The notes: generated by a model not told the origin, from the sequence alone. A stretch of 64,000 bases of DNA from Herbidospora mongoliensis (GCF_001570545.1 NZ_BBXD01000025.1:1-64000); one strand, 5' to 3'. Positions 43,125 through 53,057 are shown, counted from the stretch's first letter. Numbers and translations: made by a program.

Positions 43125-44050
43125 TCGGGCGCTCGCAATGCCGGGTCGAACCGGTCGCGCAGGTCGTCGCCGACCAGGTTGACGGCGACGATCAGGGCGA
43201 TGAGCAGGCCGGCCGCCCACCAGAAGGTCCAGGGTGCGTAGAGCGCGGTGGGCGCCCCGTCGGCGATCAGCGACCCGAGCGACACGTCGGGCGGCACGAC
43301 CCCGAAGCCGAAATACGACAGCGTCGTCTCGGCCAGAATCGCGGCGGAGACGTTCACGGTCGCGTCGGCGATGAGCAGCGACGCCAGATTCGGAATGACG
43401 TGGCGCAGCACGATCCGGTGCGCCGGCACGCCCATGAACCGGGCCGCTTTCACGTATTCGCGGTCGCGCATCACGATGGTGACCCCGCGCACCGCTTTCG
43501 CCGTCACCATCCACATGAACGCCGCCAGCAGGACGACCAGGGCGATCCACTGTTCCTGTCCCGACGACACGACGGCGACGACGAGAAACGCCGGAATGAC
43601 GAGCAGCAGATCGGTGACCCACATCAGCGTGCGGTCGACCCAGCCGAGGAAATAGCCCGCGAACGCCCCCACGAGCGCGGCCAGTGCGGTCGCCGCGACG
43701 GCCACGACCAGCCCGATGATGAGCGATTTCCGCAATCCCAGAAGAGTGAGGACAAGGATGTCGCCGCCGGAGGCGGTCGTACCGAAGGGATGGTTCGCCG
43801 AAGGCGGCTGGAGGAAGGCCTCGAAATCGCGATCGGAAGACGTCCAGGGGATGAGGATCGGCCCGAGGACGGCGAGCGCGGCGAGGAAACTGAGCAGCGC
43901 GAGCCCGGCGATGCCGGTCGCGGAGAACATCCGCGGCCGCTTCTCCTGACGCGTCTCGACCGGCGCGGAGATGCCGGGAAAGCGAGACGCGGCCGGCTGA
44001 GGGCCAGCCGTGGCTCGCGCTGTGAATCTGCCCCAAAGCCTCGTGCTCAT
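43121..44050 (-). CDS. Peptide ABC importer permease (DppC-type, second system)
   Basis: A BPD_transp_1 permease of 309 residues with about six membrane helices. The N-terminal cytoplasmic tail before the first helix is long (about 45 residues, with RQEKRPRMFSATG). The EAA loop is found at RFMGVPAHRIVLRHVIPNLA, where the ATPase docks. The PPSANHPFGTTASGGDIL segment after helix 1 is typical of DppC/OppC. ATG 44050 overlaps the preceding permease as ATGA, and its stop overlaps the ATPase start. Forms the channel with the upstream DppB-type permease. Confidence 0.92.
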   Translation of the reverse strand: MSTRLWGRFTARATAGPQPAASRFPGISAPVETRQEKRPRMFSATGIAGLALLSFLAALAVLGPILIPWTSSDRDFEAFLQPPSANHPFGTTASGGDILVLTLLGLRKSLIIGLVVAVAATALAALVGAFAGYFLGWVDRTLMWVTDLLLVIPAFLVVAVVSSGQEQWIALVVLLAAFMWMVTAKAVRGVTIVMRDREYVKAARFMGVPAHRIVLRHVIPNLASLLIADATVNVSAAILAETTLSYFGFGVVPPDVSLGSLIADGAPTALYAPWTFWWAAGLLIALIVAVNLVGDDLRDRFDPALRAPE

Positions 44051-44991
44051 CGGGCCCTCCCGGGGTTGAGCACCCGCTGGAACACGTCGGCCACGACGGC
44101 GCACAGCACCAGCGTGACGGCGGCCACGGCGGTGATCCCGGCGACGGTGTTGACGTCGCTGGTCACGATCGCGGAGATGAGCCGCTGGCCGAGGCCGTGC
44201 CAGCCGAAGACCGTCTCGGTGATCGTCGCGCCGACCAGCAGCGCGCCGAAGGTGAAGGTCAGATAGGTCATCGTGGGGATCAGCGCGGTCCGCAGGGCGT
44301 GGTTGACGATGACCTTGCGCCGGGGCAGGCCCTTGGCGCGGGCGGTGCGGACGTAGTCGGCGTCGAGCACGTCGAGCATGGCGCTGCGCTGGTAGCGGCT
44401 CAGGATCGCGGCCAGCGGCAGGGCCAGGGTCAGCGCGGGCAGGACGGTATGTCGGAGCCGGTCGAGCGGTCCGCCTGAGGTGTACTCGCCGCTGACCATC
44501 AGGAACCGCGTGCCGGTCGTGTCGTTGAACCAGACCGTGCCGATGATCAGGACGTTCGCCAGGACGATCGTCGGCACCGCCAGCAGCAGGAACACCGCCC
44601 CGCCCGACAGCCGGTCGAACCAGCCTCGGTGGCCGACGGCGGCGAGGGTGCCGACGGTCAGCCCGAGCAGCGCTCCCACGACGAGTCCGCTCGTGACGAG
44701 CCGGAGGGTCACCCCGGCACGTTCGGCCAGGTCGGCGCCGACGCTCGCGCCGTCCCACGTATGGCCGAAGTCACCGCGCACCACGCCGGAGACCCAGGTC
44801 AGGTAGCGGTCGAACAGCGGGTCCTTGTCGTTGAGGTTGACCTCGGACAGGGCCGCGTCGACCACGCCGGCCGGTGGCGCCGGGGTGCGGCCGGCGTAGT
44901 TGGCCCGGGGATCGAGGGTCACCGCGGCCAGCAGCCACGCCAGGCTGGAGGCGACGACGATCAACGCCACGTAGTTCACCAGTCGCACCAT
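44047..44991 (-). CDS. Peptide ABC importer permease (DppB-type, second system)
   Basis: A permease of 314 residues with an N-terminal helix VNYVALIVVASSLAWLLAAV and the large extracellular loop expected of DppB. The EAA loop is ARAKGLPRRKVIVNHALRTAL. It is a little divergent from the usual DppB start (short cytoplasmic tail, TLDPRANYAGRTPAPP loop). I take ATG 44991, preceded by GGTGGTGGGGG; an in-frame start 24 bases earlier adds only glycines. The gap to the first-system permease is 49 bases, so both systems may be one transcript. Confidence 0.88.
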   Translation of the reverse strand: MVRLVNYVALIVVASSLAWLLAAVTLDPRANYAGRTPAPPAGVVDAALSEVNLNDKDPLFDRYLTWVSGVVRGDFGHTWDGASVGADLAERAGVTLRLVTSGLVVGALLGLTVGTLAAVGHRGWFDRLSGGAVFLLLAVPTIVLANVLIIGTVWFNDTTGTRFLMVSGEYTSGGPLDRLRHTVLPALTLALPLAAILSRYQRSAMLDVLDADYVRTARAKGLPRRKVIVNHALRTALIPTMTYLTFTFGALLVGATITETVFGWHGLGQRLISAIVTSDVNTVAGITAVAAVTLVLCAVVADVFQRVLNPGRAR

Positions 44992-45040
44992 GATTCCCCC
45001 ACCACCTCGCGTCACAGAGTAATGGCAGAGCGTGATCGAA

Positions 45041-45994
45041 TCAGGCGAGCCGTACGCGTGGATCGAGGAACGAATACGTCACGTCGACGAGAATGTTGGC
45101 GATCACGATGAACGCGGCGGCCAGGATGGCGGCGCCGATGATGACGGGCAGGTCACCGTCGCGCACCGACCGGATCATGAGCTGCCCGATGCCCTGCAGT
45201 CCGAAGACCGATTCGGTGACGACCACGCCTCCGAGGAGAGTCCCGACATCCACCCCGAACTGGGTGATGACCGGCGTCAGCGCGGCCCGCAGACCATGCC
45301 GGTAGACGACCCCCCGTTCGGGCACCCCTTTGGCTCTGGCCGTACGGATGTAGTCCTCGCCCATCGTGTCGAGCATCGAGCCGCGGGTCAGCCTCACGTA
45401 GACCGCCGCCTGGACCACGGCCAGGCAGACCCACGGCATGACCATGGTCGACAGGAAGGCCCCGACGTCGACGAACGGTGAGATGTAGGGGCCGGGCTGG
45501 AGCCCCGTCCCCGGGAACACCGACAGCGCCAGATAGATCATCAGGATGCCGAGCACGAACGTCGGCAGCGAGATGCCGGCCAGCACGAGCACGGTGAGCG
45601 TCCGGTCGCGCAGGCTGCGCGGCTTGGTCGCGGAGAGCACTCCCCCGCCGACACCCATGATCATCCACAGCACGGCCGCGCCGAAGACCAGCCACAACGT
45701 GCCCGGCAGGCTCTGCAGGATCAGCGTGGAGACAGGCGTCTGGCTGATGAACGACGTGCCGAGATCACCTCGGAGCAGGTCGCCCAGGAACCCCAGATAC
45801 TGCGTGAACAGCGGACGGTCGAGCCCGAGCGTGTCCTTGATCTGCTCGACCACCTCGATCGGCGCCCGGGGCCCGGCCAGCCGCCGCGCCACGTTGTCGG
45901 CCGGCCCGGCGAAGAACAGCAGGAACACAGTCGTCGCCACCAGCCACAGCACGACGATCCCGAACACGATCCGCCGGATGAGAAAGCGCCACAC
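45041..45994 (-). CDS. Peptide ABC importer permease (DppB-type, first system)
   Basis: A 317-residue permease with the canonical DppB start (RFLIRRIVFGIVVLWLVATTVFLL) and six or so helices. The N-terminal periplasmic loop contains LAGPRAPIEVVEQIKDTLGLDRP. The EAA loop is ARAKGVPERGVVYRHGLRAAL. The GTG start lies three bases after the preceding stop. It is followed by the second importer 49 bases later. It pairs with the DppC-type permease at 45998-46918. Confidence 0.92.
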   Translation of the reverse strand: MWRFLIRRIVFGIVVLWLVATTVFLLFFAGPADNVARRLAGPRAPIEVVEQIKDTLGLDRPLFTQYLGFLGDLLRGDLGTSFISQTPVSTLILQSLPGTLWLVFGAAVLWMIMGVGGGVLSATKPRSLRDRTLTVLVLAGISLPTFVLGILMIYLALSVFPGTGLQPGPYISPFVDVGAFLSTMVMPWVCLAVVQAAVYVRLTRGSMLDTMGEDYIRTARAKGVPERGVVYRHGLRAALTPVITQFGVDVGTLLGGVVVTESVFGLQGIGQLMIRSVRDGDLPVIIGAAILAAAFIVIANILVDVTYSFLDPRVRLA

Positions 45995-45997
45995 AGG

Positions 45998-46918
45998 TCA
46001 CCTCTTGGGGTCGAGCGCGTCGCGGATGCCGTCTCCGAGGAGGTTGAACGCGAGCGTGGTGAGCAGCAGCAACACGGCCGGGAAGACCAGCAGGCCGGGC
46101 GCCACCCGGTAGAAGTCGGTCGAGTCGGCCAGAATGGCGCCCCAGCTGGGCGTACGGGGATCGACGCCGAGCCCCAGGAAGCTGAGCGTGGCCTCGAAGA
46201 CGATCGAGGTCGGGATGAGCAGCGAGGCGAGCACCGTCACCGGCGCGACCAGGTTGGGCAGCACGTCGATGACCATGATCCGCAGCGGCGACGCGCCGAG
46301 CGACCTGACGGCCTCGGTGAACTCCCGCTCCCGGTAGCCGATCGTCTGGCCTCTCACCACCCGGGCCATCGCGGCGAAGGAGAAGAACGCGATGACGAAG
46401 ATCGTCAGCGACACGGAGGCCCCCACGGCGGCGACCAGCACGATCGCGACCAGCAGATACGGGAAGCTCAGCACGACGTCGAGCACCCGCGCGAGCACCC
46501 CGTCGACCCAGCCCCCGTAGTATCCGGCCAGCAGCCCGACGATCACCCCGAACAGCGTGGCCAGGAACGTGGCGCTCAACCCGACGAGCAGCGAGATCCG
46601 CGCCCCGTAGGCGAGCCGCACGAACAGATCCCGCCCGAGGCTGTCGGCCCCCAGCCAGAAGTCGGCCCCCGGCCCGACCGGAAGCCCCTCCGGGGTCAGC
46701 GCCGTGGACGGATACTGCGTCAGCGGATCGTGCCCGGTGATCAGCGCGAACAGCGGCGCGAGGATGGCCAGCAGCGCGACCAGCACGATCACGACCATGG
46801 AGATCACCGCGGCCTTGTCCCGGCGCAACCGCTCCCAGGCCAGCTGCCAGGGCCCTTTGCCGTGGACGACCTCGGCATGGACGGGCTCCGCCTCGAAAGC
46901 CGCATCAGTAAGGCTCAC
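45998..46918 (-). CDS. Peptide ABC importer permease (DppC-type, first system)
   Basis: A 306-residue permease of the DppC group: cytoplasmic tail of about 35 residues, first helix near residues 37-60 (AVISMVVIVLVALLAILAPL), then PVGPGADFWLGADSLGRD and the EAA loop AVRSLGASPLRIMVIDVLPN. The GTG at 46918 has GAGGAGGGG upstream. It lies about 100 bases after the DppF-type ATPase stop. That gap (46919-47018) contains an AAGATCTT palindrome and no obvious gene or terminator, so an extra promoter there is possible. Confidence 0.92.
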   Translation of the reverse strand: MSLTDAAFEAEPVHAEVVHGKGPWQLAWERLRRDKAAVISMVVIVLVALLAILAPLFALITGHDPLTQYPSTALTPEGLPVGPGADFWLGADSLGRDLFVRLAYGARISLLVGLSATFLATLFGVIVGLLAGYYGGWVDGVLARVLDVVLSFPYLLVAIVLVAAVGASVSLTIFVIAFFSFAAMARVVRGQTIGYREREFTEAVRSLGASPLRIMVIDVLPNLVAPVTVLASLLIPTSIVFEATLSFLGLGVDPRTPSWGAILADSTDFYRVAPGLLVFPAVLLLLTTLAFNLLGDGIRDALDPKR

Positions 46919-47018
46919 GCCGGCACCCCCTCCTCGCCGCTCTCTTGGTAAAGATCTTCTTCCGTTACGGCTCCGCCTGGCCGGCCACCCGACCGGCCCT
47001 TGTCGCCATGGGCGTCTC

Positions 47019-47981
47019 TCATTCGCCCACCTCTCGGCTTTGAAGCCGCTCGCCGGGCTCCAGCGGGAAATGACAGGCCCACTTGTGCCCGTCGCCCATC
47101 AGTCGCGGTTCCTCGACCGTGCACCGCTCCTGGGCCTTCGGGCAGCGCGGGTGGAAGCGGCAACCCGAGGGCGGCGAGATCGGAGACGGCACGTCACCGC
47201 GCAGGATGACGCGGTCTCTCGGCCGGTCCGGGTCGGCGACGGAGGCGGCCGACAGGAGCGCCGCCGTGTAGGGGTGCCGGGGGCGCTCGTAGAGCTCCTC
47301 GCCCGGGGCGATCTCGACGATCTTGCCGAGGTACATCACGGCCACGCGGTCGCTGACGTAGCGGACCACCGAGAGGTCGTGGGCGATGAAGACGTAGGTG
47401 AGGCCGAGTTCGGCCTGCAGGTCCTTGAGCAGGTTGACGACCTGGGCCTGGATGGAGACGTCCAGCGCTGAGACCGGCTCGTCGCAGACGACCAGGCGCG
47501 GGTTGAGCGCCAGCGCCCGCGCGATGCCCACGCGCTGCCGCTGACCGCCGGAGAACTCGGCAGGGAAGCGGTTGTAGTGCTCGGGGTTGAGCCCGACGAG
47601 CGCCATCAGATCCCGCACCCGGTCTCGTCGCGACGACGGGGTGCCCTCGCGGTGGATGACCAGCGGGTCCGCGATGATCGACCCGATCCGGCGGCGGGGG
47701 TTCAGCGACCCATACGGGTCCTGGAAGACCATCTGCACATCACGCCGCACATCCCCGTCGAAGGTGATATTTCCGGACGTGACCTCATGCAGCCCGGTCA
47801 TGCACCGCGCCAGGGTCGACTTCCCGCACCCCGACTCCCCCACCACGCCGAGCGTCTCACCGGCCTCGACGGACAGGCTGACGCCATCCACGGCGTGCAC
47901 CCGGCCGACCTCGCGCTGAAAGAAGATCCCCGACTTGATCGGGAAGTATTTCCGCACGTCAGAGACGTCAAGAAGACTCAC
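47019..47981 (-). CDS. Peptide ABC importer ATPase (DppF-type, first system)
   Basis: A 320-residue ATPase of DppF/OppF type. It has the family insert ([20 protein letters not shown]), Walker [10 protein letters not shown], signature [15 protein letters not shown] and Walker [15 protein letters not shown]-terminal [20 protein letters not shown] extension holds the oligopeptide-transporter cysteines. GTG 47981 overlaps the DppD-type stop as GTGA and has GGAGGTG upstream; a start seven codons earlier is unlikely. It powers uptake with its DppD-type partner. Confidence 0.92.
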   Translation of the reverse strand: MSLLDVSDVRKYFPIKSGIFFQREVGRVHAVDGVSLSVEAGETLGVVGESGCGKSTLARCMTGLHEVTSGNITFDGDVRRDVQMVFQDPYGSLNPRRRIGSIIADPLVIHREGTPSSRRDRVRDLMALVGLNPEHYNRFPAEFSGGQRQRVGIARALALNPRLVVCDEPVSALDVSIQAQVVNLLKDLQAELGLTYVFIAHDLSVVRYVSDRVAVMYLGKIVEIAPGEELYERPRHPYTAALLSAASVADPDRPRDRVILRGDVPSPISPPSGCRFHPRCPKAQERCTVEEPRLMGDGHKWACHFPLEPGERLQSREVGE

Positions 47982-48907
47982 CGGCCCACCTCCAGCCAGC
48001 ACGCGTCGGGGTGGTCGTCGGGGCCGAGCATCGGTGGCTCCTCGATCGGGCAGCGGGGAATGCGCACCGGGCAGCGCGGATGGAAGGAGCAGCCGGTCGG
48101 GGGGCTGAGCAGGCTCGGGGGCCGTCCCTCGATGGGCTGCAGCCGCTCTTTCCCCTTCGGCAGGGAGTTCAGCAGGCCGCGCGTGTAGGGGTGGCGTGGG
48201 TCGCGGAACAAGGCGCGGCGCTCGGCCTTCTCGACGGGCTTGCCGGCGTACATGACCATGACCTGGTCGGCCATGTCGGCGATGACGCCCAGGTCATGCG
48301 TGATGATGATCAACGCGCAGCCCAGTCGCCCCAGGAGTTCCAGGATCTGGGCGCGGACGGTCGCGTCGAGGGCCGTGGTCGGTTCGTCGGCGATGATGAG
48401 TTCGGGGTCCAGGGCCATCGCCATCGCGATCATCACGCGCTGCCGCATGCCGCCGGAGAACTGGTGCGGGTAGTCGCGGGCCCGCACGGCCGGGATGCCG
48501 ACCTGTTCGAGCCGTTCCCGCGCCACCGACCAGGCCTGGTCCTTGCTCACCTTGCGGTGGACCAGGATCGCCTCGGCGATCTGGCGGCCCACTGAGTACA
48601 TCGGGTGCAGGCTCGACAGCGGGTCCTGGAAGATCATTCCGATCCGGGCGCCGCGGATGCGGCGCAGCTTCTCGGCGGGCATCCCGATCAGCTGCTCGCC
48701 GTCGAACAGGGCGGAGCCTTCGACCCGCGCGCCGGGGATCAGGCCCAGCAGGGCCTGCACGCTGACGCTCTTCCCCGAACCCGACTCGCCGACGACGCCG
48801 AGCGTCTGACCTGCCTCGACCTCGAACGACACCCCCCGCACCGCCTGCAGGTCGCCGTCCGGGGTGGAGAAGGTCACCCGGAGACCGGAGACCTCGAGGA
48901 GGCTCAT
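47978..48907 (-). CDS. Peptide ABC importer ATPase (DppD-type, first system)
   Basis: A 309-residue ATPase: [20 protein letters not shown], Walker [25 protein letters not shown], signature [15 protein letters not shown], Walker [13 protein letters not shown] and the C-terminal Cys-containing [23 protein letters not shown] 48907 overlaps the substrate-binding protein stop as ATGA. A longer in-frame extension upstream crosses that gene and is rejected. With the DppF-type ATPase it forms the heterodimeric engine of the first importer. Confidence 0.92.
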   Translation of the reverse strand: MSLLEVSGLRVTFSTPDGDLQAVRGVSFEVEAGQTLGVVGESGSGKSVSVQALLGLIPGARVEGSALFDGEQLIGMPAEKLRRIRGARIGMIFQDPLSSLHPMYSVGRQIAEAILVHRKVSKDQAWSVARERLEQVGIPAVRARDYPHQFSGGMRQRVMIAMAMALDPELIIADEPTTALDATVRAQILELLGRLGCALIIITHDLGVIADMADQVMVMYAGKPVEKAERRALFRDPRHPYTRGLLNSLPKGKERLQPIEGRPPSLLSPPTGCSFHPRCPVRIPRCPIEEPPMLGPDDHPDACWLEVGR

Positions 48908-50652
48908 GAGGCCAGCCAGAGCTGGGTGTAGTCGAACTGCTGGGTGAGGGGCGTGTAGATCGCGTTCCGCACCCGGTCCGAATGGAAGATCGGCACGTTC
49001 TGCGAGGTCAGCGGGACGATCGGGGCGTCGGCCATGATGCGGGCGTTGGTCTGCCGCCACAGGGTCTCGGCGGCGCCGGTGTCGGGGGCGGTCAGCGCTC
49101 TGGTGATGAGGTCGTTGACGGCGGGGTCGTTGTAGTGGCCGTAGTTGGTCGAGCCCTCGGTGTAGTTCCGGCCGTCGAACAGCGGGACCACGATCGAGCG
49201 GGCGTTGTTGCCGTACCAGTCGGGGATCCAGCCGGGCGCGCCGATGTCCCATTTGCCCTCGCGGCTCTTCTGGACGCTGGACAGATAGCGGCCGTAGAAG
49301 TCGTCGGGAGCCGTCGGGATGAGCTGCGAGGTGATGCCGCACTTGGTCAGGTCGCCGGCGATCGACTGGGCGACCTTCGGGTGGTTGCCGTTGGTCCGGT
49401 AGGGAAACTGGAGGTTCAGGTTCGTCACCCCGGCCTCGGCCAGCAGTGCCTTGCAGCGGTTCACGTCCCCATGACCGCCGGAGGTGGCGTAGGGGCGCAC
49501 CGCCGCGTCGTACCCGATGGAGCCCGGCGGGATCGCCCCGTCGAGGACTGTGTTGATCTTCGGGCCGCCGTAGATCTGGGCGATGGCCGCCTTGTTGACG
49601 ACGTAGTTGATCGCCTGCCGGACCTTCACGTTCGCGAGCGCGCGGTTGTTGTTCGGGCTCTGCATGTTGAAGGCCAGGAACGGGTTGAGCGTCGACCCCT
49701 CGTAGACCTTGTAGGCGGGGTTCCCCGTCAGGCGGGGGATGGCCGAGGTCGGCACCGGCTGGTCCCACGACAGGTCGGCGACATTGGCTTCGAGCTGCTG
49801 CTGGACGACGTCCGGGCTGTCCTGGCCGAGGGTGACCAGGATGCGGTCGACCCACCGGTGACGTACCGGATCGCTCTCCTGTTTCCACACGGGATTGTGT
49901 TCCAGCATGATCTGCCGCCCGGCGAAATAGGTGGTGATCTGGTACGGCCCTCCGGAAATGGTGTTCTGCCGGAAGTCCGGCCCGTCGGGGACGTATTTCT
50001 CGTATTCGACCGGCGCCGCCGAGGCGAACCCGAGCGCCATGATGTTGAGGAAGTCGCTGGCCGGCGCGGTGAGCTGGATCCGCAACGTCGTCGGATCGAC
50101 AGCCTGCACGCCCTTGATGGGCGTCGCGTTCATGAACTTCGCCATCCCGGCGGCCGTCTTCGGCTGCTTCTGGAACGCGGTGAAGAACTCCTGGAAACCG
50201 TCGATGGTCTGCGTGTAATAGGAGATGCCGCCCGACGGCTGCACCGGGTTGGCCAGCCGTTTCAGCCCGCGTTCGAAGTCGGCGGCCACGATCGGGCGCG
50301 GCGGGCTGGTGTTCCACATGACGTCCGGGCGGAGCGTGAAGGTGTAGGTCTTCCCGTCGGCGCTCATCTTCGGCAGCGCGGCGGCCACGTCGGGGACCAC
50401 CGCACCGGCGACCGAGATGCCGCTGCCGGCCGGATAGGTCACCAGCTGGCGGGTCCAGGTGCGGCCGAGGTTGTAGGCGACGACCGTGTAGGACGACGAC
50501 GGGTCGAGGTGGTCGACGTCGCCGGAGCCGACGACCTTGAGCATGCCGCCCTTCTGGGGGGCGCTCCCGGTCGCCGTCGTCTCACCGCCCCCGCAGGCGC
50601 AGCACAGGGCCATCGCGAGGGCCGGGACCAGCAGACCGGCGCGTTTCCTCAT
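48904..50652 (-). CDS. Peptide ABC importer substrate-binding lipoprotein (first system)
   Basis: A family-5 solute-binding protein of 582 residues, first gene of the nine-gene importer cluster. The signal peptide (RKRAGLLVPALAMALCCAC) ends at a cysteine-rich lipobox; Cys17 or Cys20 could carry the lipid. The mature part begins GGETTATGSAPQKGG and has KVVGSGDVDHLDPSSSY. The last residues [11 protein letters not shown] are intact. ATG 50652 has no strong ribosome site. A GTGATCAC palindrome lies about 15 bases upstream at 50666-50673. Its ligand is probably a peptide. Confidence 0.9.
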   Translation of the reverse strand: MRKRAGLLVPALAMALCCACGGGETTATGSAPQKGGMLKVVGSGDVDHLDPSSSYTVVAYNLGRTWTRQLVTYPAGSGISVAGAVVPDVAAALPKMSADGKTYTFTLRPDVMWNTSPPRPIVAADFERGLKRLANPVQPSGGISYYTQTIDGFQEFFTAFQKQPKTAAGMAKFMNATPIKGVQAVDPTTLRIQLTAPASDFLNIMALGFASAAPVEYEKYVPDGPDFRQNTISGGPYQITTYFAGRQIMLEHNPVWKQESDPVRHRWVDRILVTLGQDSPDVVQQQLEANVADLSWDQPVPTSAIPRLTGNPAYKVYEGSTLNPFLAFNMQSPNNNRALANVKVRQAINYVVNKAAIAQIYGGPKINTVLDGAIPPGSIGYDAAVRPYATSGGHGDVNRCKALLAEAGVTNLNLQFPYRTNGNHPKVAQSIAGDLTKCGITSQLIPTAPDDFYGRYLSSVQKSREGKWDIGAPGWIPDWYGNNARSIVVPLFDGRNYTEGSTNYGHYNDPAVNDLITRALTAPDTGAAETLWRQTNARIMADAPIVPLTSQNVPIFHSDRVRNAIYTPLTQQFDYTQLWLAS

Positions 50653-50711
50653 GGTCCACCATCATGTGATCACGCCACCGATGGAGCCGCAAAACCCGGG
50701 CCAGGTGTCGG

Positions 50712-53057
50712 TCAGGACAGTTCGTCGACCGCCGACTGCACGTCGTCGCTGGTGATGGTGACGAGCTCGGTCGCGCTCGCGCTGCCGAGCGCGGCCAGCC
50801 GGACGTCGCGCCGCATGGCGGCCCGCTCGTAGAGGGAGCGGGCGAAGCGCCCGTTGCCGAGGCCGTCGATGAGGCGCTCCTGGCAGACGTAGCCGAACAC
50901 GTCGGCCAGATCGCGCTGGGCCGCGGCGTCGAAGAGGTCTCCGGCGTCGGCGGCGGTCATCTCGGCGATCTCGGACAGTTCGACGGGCGAGTAGCTCGGG
51001 AACACGACCCGGCTGTTGAACCGGCTGCTCAGCCCGGGGTTGGTGGCCAGCAGGGTGTCCATCTCCCGCTCATAGCCCGCCAGGATGATGACGAGCCGGT
51101 CGCGGTCGTCTTCGGCCCTTTTCAGAAGTGTCTGTACGGCCTCCTGGCCGAACGCGTCACCACCCGAGTAGCCCGAGTTGATCAGCCCGTAGGCCTCGTC
51201 GATGAACAGCACCCCGCCGAGGGCCCGGTCGACCAGCTCGTTCGTCTTGATCGCGGTCGCGCCGAGGTGCTGCCCCACGAGGTCGGGCCGGGACGCCTCG
51301 ACCACGTCGGGCCGGGCCAGCAGGCCGAGCGCCGAGAAGATCCGCCCGATGATGCGGGCCACGCTGGTCTTGCCGGTGCCGGGCGGCCCGATGAACACGA
51401 AGTGCCGGGTGCCCGACTGGACCGGGAGCCCCTGCTCCTCGCGCATCCGGGCCACCCGCAGTTGCGCGGTGATGGCCCTGACCTGCCGTTTCACCGGTTC
51501 GAGCCCGGCCATGCGGTCGAGGTCGGCCAGCGCGTCGGCCAGTGTGGGGGTCGCCTGGTAGCCGCGGAACCGCGCGGTGATCTCGCTGAACGCCTTCGAG
51601 ACATCGGACGCCGTCGTCGTCACCAGGTCTTCACCCCTGGGCGCTCCCCCGGCGCTGACCACCCGCACGTCACGCGCCTGCGCGGCGGCCTCCACGACGC
51701 TGCGGGCGAACCGGGCGTTGCCCAGTTCGTCGACTAGACCGCGCCGGTGGACGTCGTCGAACAGGCCCAGCAGCACCGGCCGGGCGGCCGGGTCGAGTTG
51801 GTCGCCGCGCTTGACCTGGAGCGCCTCGGTGATCTCCAGCAGTTCGGCCGGCCCGTAGCTGGGGAACCGGACGCGGGTGGAGAACCGGCTCGACAGGCCC
51901 GGGTTGGAGGCCAGGAAGGTGCCCATCTCCTTCTCGTATCCGGCCAGGATGATGATGAGCCGCTCGCGGTCGTCTTCGGCCCGCTTCAGCAGCGTCTGCA
52001 CGGCCTCGGCGCCGAACCGGTCGGGCTGGCCGTCACCGGAGTTGATCAGGCCGTAGGCCTCGTCGATGAACAGCACCCCGCCGAGGGCGCGGTCGATGAT
52101 CTCGTTGGTCTTGATGGCGGTCGCGCCCAGGAACTCGCCGACCAGGTCGGGCCGGGACGCCTCGACGACGTAGGGGGTCTCCAGCAGGCCGAAGGCGTAG
52201 AAGATCGAGGCGAGGCTGCGGGCCACGCTGGTCTTCCCGGTGCCGGGCGGGCCGACGAAGACGAAGTGGCGCATCGGCGCGTCGGTCGTCAGCCCGGCCT
52301 CGCGGCGCAGCCTGGCGGCCTCGATGGAGGCGGCTATCGAGCGGACCTGCTCCTTGACCGGCTCCAGGCCGATCATGCCTTCGAGCTGGGCGAGGGCCTG
52401 CTCGACACTGATCGGCGGGGGGCGGTTCTGGTCCGCCTGCGCGTGGGGATGGGAGGGCGCGTTGCCCGCGCGTACGCGCTGCTGGGCCTGCGTCTCGGGC
52501 GGCGCCTGCCGGGCCTTGGCCTGGCGGGCCAGCACGAACCGCCAGATCAGCACGACGGTGGCGGCACCGTAGGCGCCGTAGAAGGCAGCCCAATCACCAC
52601 CGAGGCGGAGCAACATGCCCGCGATCGCTGCGGCGGTGAGTGCCAGGGCTGTGGTCAACCACGGTGGCACCCACCGGATGAGATGAGCGGCCCCGGCGAC
52701 GATGAATCCAAGCAGCCAAAGAGGAAAAAGCAGGTAGGGCCCAGGAGTCTGACTGTTGGCAATCTGGAGCATCAAGGTGCAAACCGGCAGCCATGCCGCG
52801 ACCACGATCATCGTCGCAGCCGCTCGCGGGAAGTGCAGAGCCAGAACGATGAACCCCAGGACCGTTACTGATACGAAAAAGGTATTCAGCAGATCCCAGC
52901 CGAAACCCGCGCCAGCCGCTATCGACGCCACCAGTAACACGCCGAAAATGACTCTTCGCGCGACCGGAGGAAGAGCGAAATAGCGCAGTCGCGCCTGCTC
53001 GAAAGCGTTTCTCGCAGCCAATCGCCCCGTGGGGCGGGCTCGGCCGTCCTCCCGCAT
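50712..53057 (-). CDS. Membrane-anchored protein with two CbxX/EccA-type AAA domains
   Basis: A 781-residue protein. Basic N-terminus, five or six membrane helices (about residues 35-175), a Gln/Pro/Ala linker (180-215), then two AAA+ domains of the CbxX/CfqX family, which includes EccA of type VII secretion. Walker A GPPGTGKTS occurs at 269-277 and 557-565; Walker B GVLFIDEAYGL follows each. Sensor and lid regions are intact in both. Classical EccA has one such domain and no membrane helices, and no ESX genes are in the window. ATG 53057 has GGGGAGG. It lies 55 bases after the TPR gene, likely co-transcribed. Confidence 0.85.
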   Translation of the reverse strand: MREDGRARPTGRLAARNAFEQARLRYFALPPVARRVIFGVLLVASIAAGAGFGWDLLNTFFVSVTVLGFIVLALHFPRAAATMIVVAAWLPVCTLMLQIANSQTPGPYLLFPLWLLGFIVAGAAHLIRWVPPWLTTALALTAAAIAGMLLRLGGDWAAFYGAYGAATVVLIWRFVLARQAKARQAPPETQAQQRVRAGNAPSHPHAQADQNRPPPISVEQALAQLEGMIGLEPVKEQVRSIAASIEAARLRREAGLTTDAPMRHFVFVGPPGTGKTSVARSLASIFYAFGLLETPYVVEASRPDLVGEFLGATAIKTNEIIDRALGGVLFIDEAYGLINSGDGQPDRFGAEAVQTLLKRAEDDRERLIIILAGYEKEMGTFLASNPGLSSRFSTRVRFPSYGPAELLEITEALQVKRGDQLDPAARPVLLGLFDDVHRRGLVDELGNARFARSVVEAAAQARDVRVVSAGGAPRGEDLVTTTASDVSKAFSEITARFRGYQATPTLADALADLDRMAGLEPVKRQVRAITAQLRVARMREEQGLPVQSGTRHFVFIGPPGTGKTSVARIIGRIFSALGLLARPDVVEASRPDLVGQHLGATAIKTNELVDRALGGVLFIDEAYGLINSGYSGGDAFGQEAVQTLLKRAEDDRDRLVIILAGYEREMDTLLATNPGLSSRFNSRVVFPSYSPVELSEIAEMTAADAGDLFDAAAQRDLADVFGYVCQERLIDGLGNGRFARSLYERAAMRRDVRLAALGSASATELVTITSDDVQSAVDELS
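51178..52133 (-). repeat. Near-identical internal repeats in the double AAA gene
   Basis: About 90 bases around the two Walker B motifs (51178-51270 and 52041-52133) are nearly the same in DNA sequence, including silent positions. The blocks just beside them also share runs such as the one coding for the VVEASRPDLVG segment. This points to domain duplication with later homogenisation. Confidence 0.7.

Noticed and set aside
41445-44036. Fused permease plus ATPase protein of 863 residues
   Set aside because: The first 300 residues are Arg-rich frame-shifted permease DNA. The ATPase starts cleanly at 43124 with an ATGA overlap.
47978-50317. 779-residue version of the DppD-type ATPase
   Set aside because: The extra N-terminus is out-of-frame solute-binding-protein DNA. 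The proper start is 48907 with an ATGA overlap.
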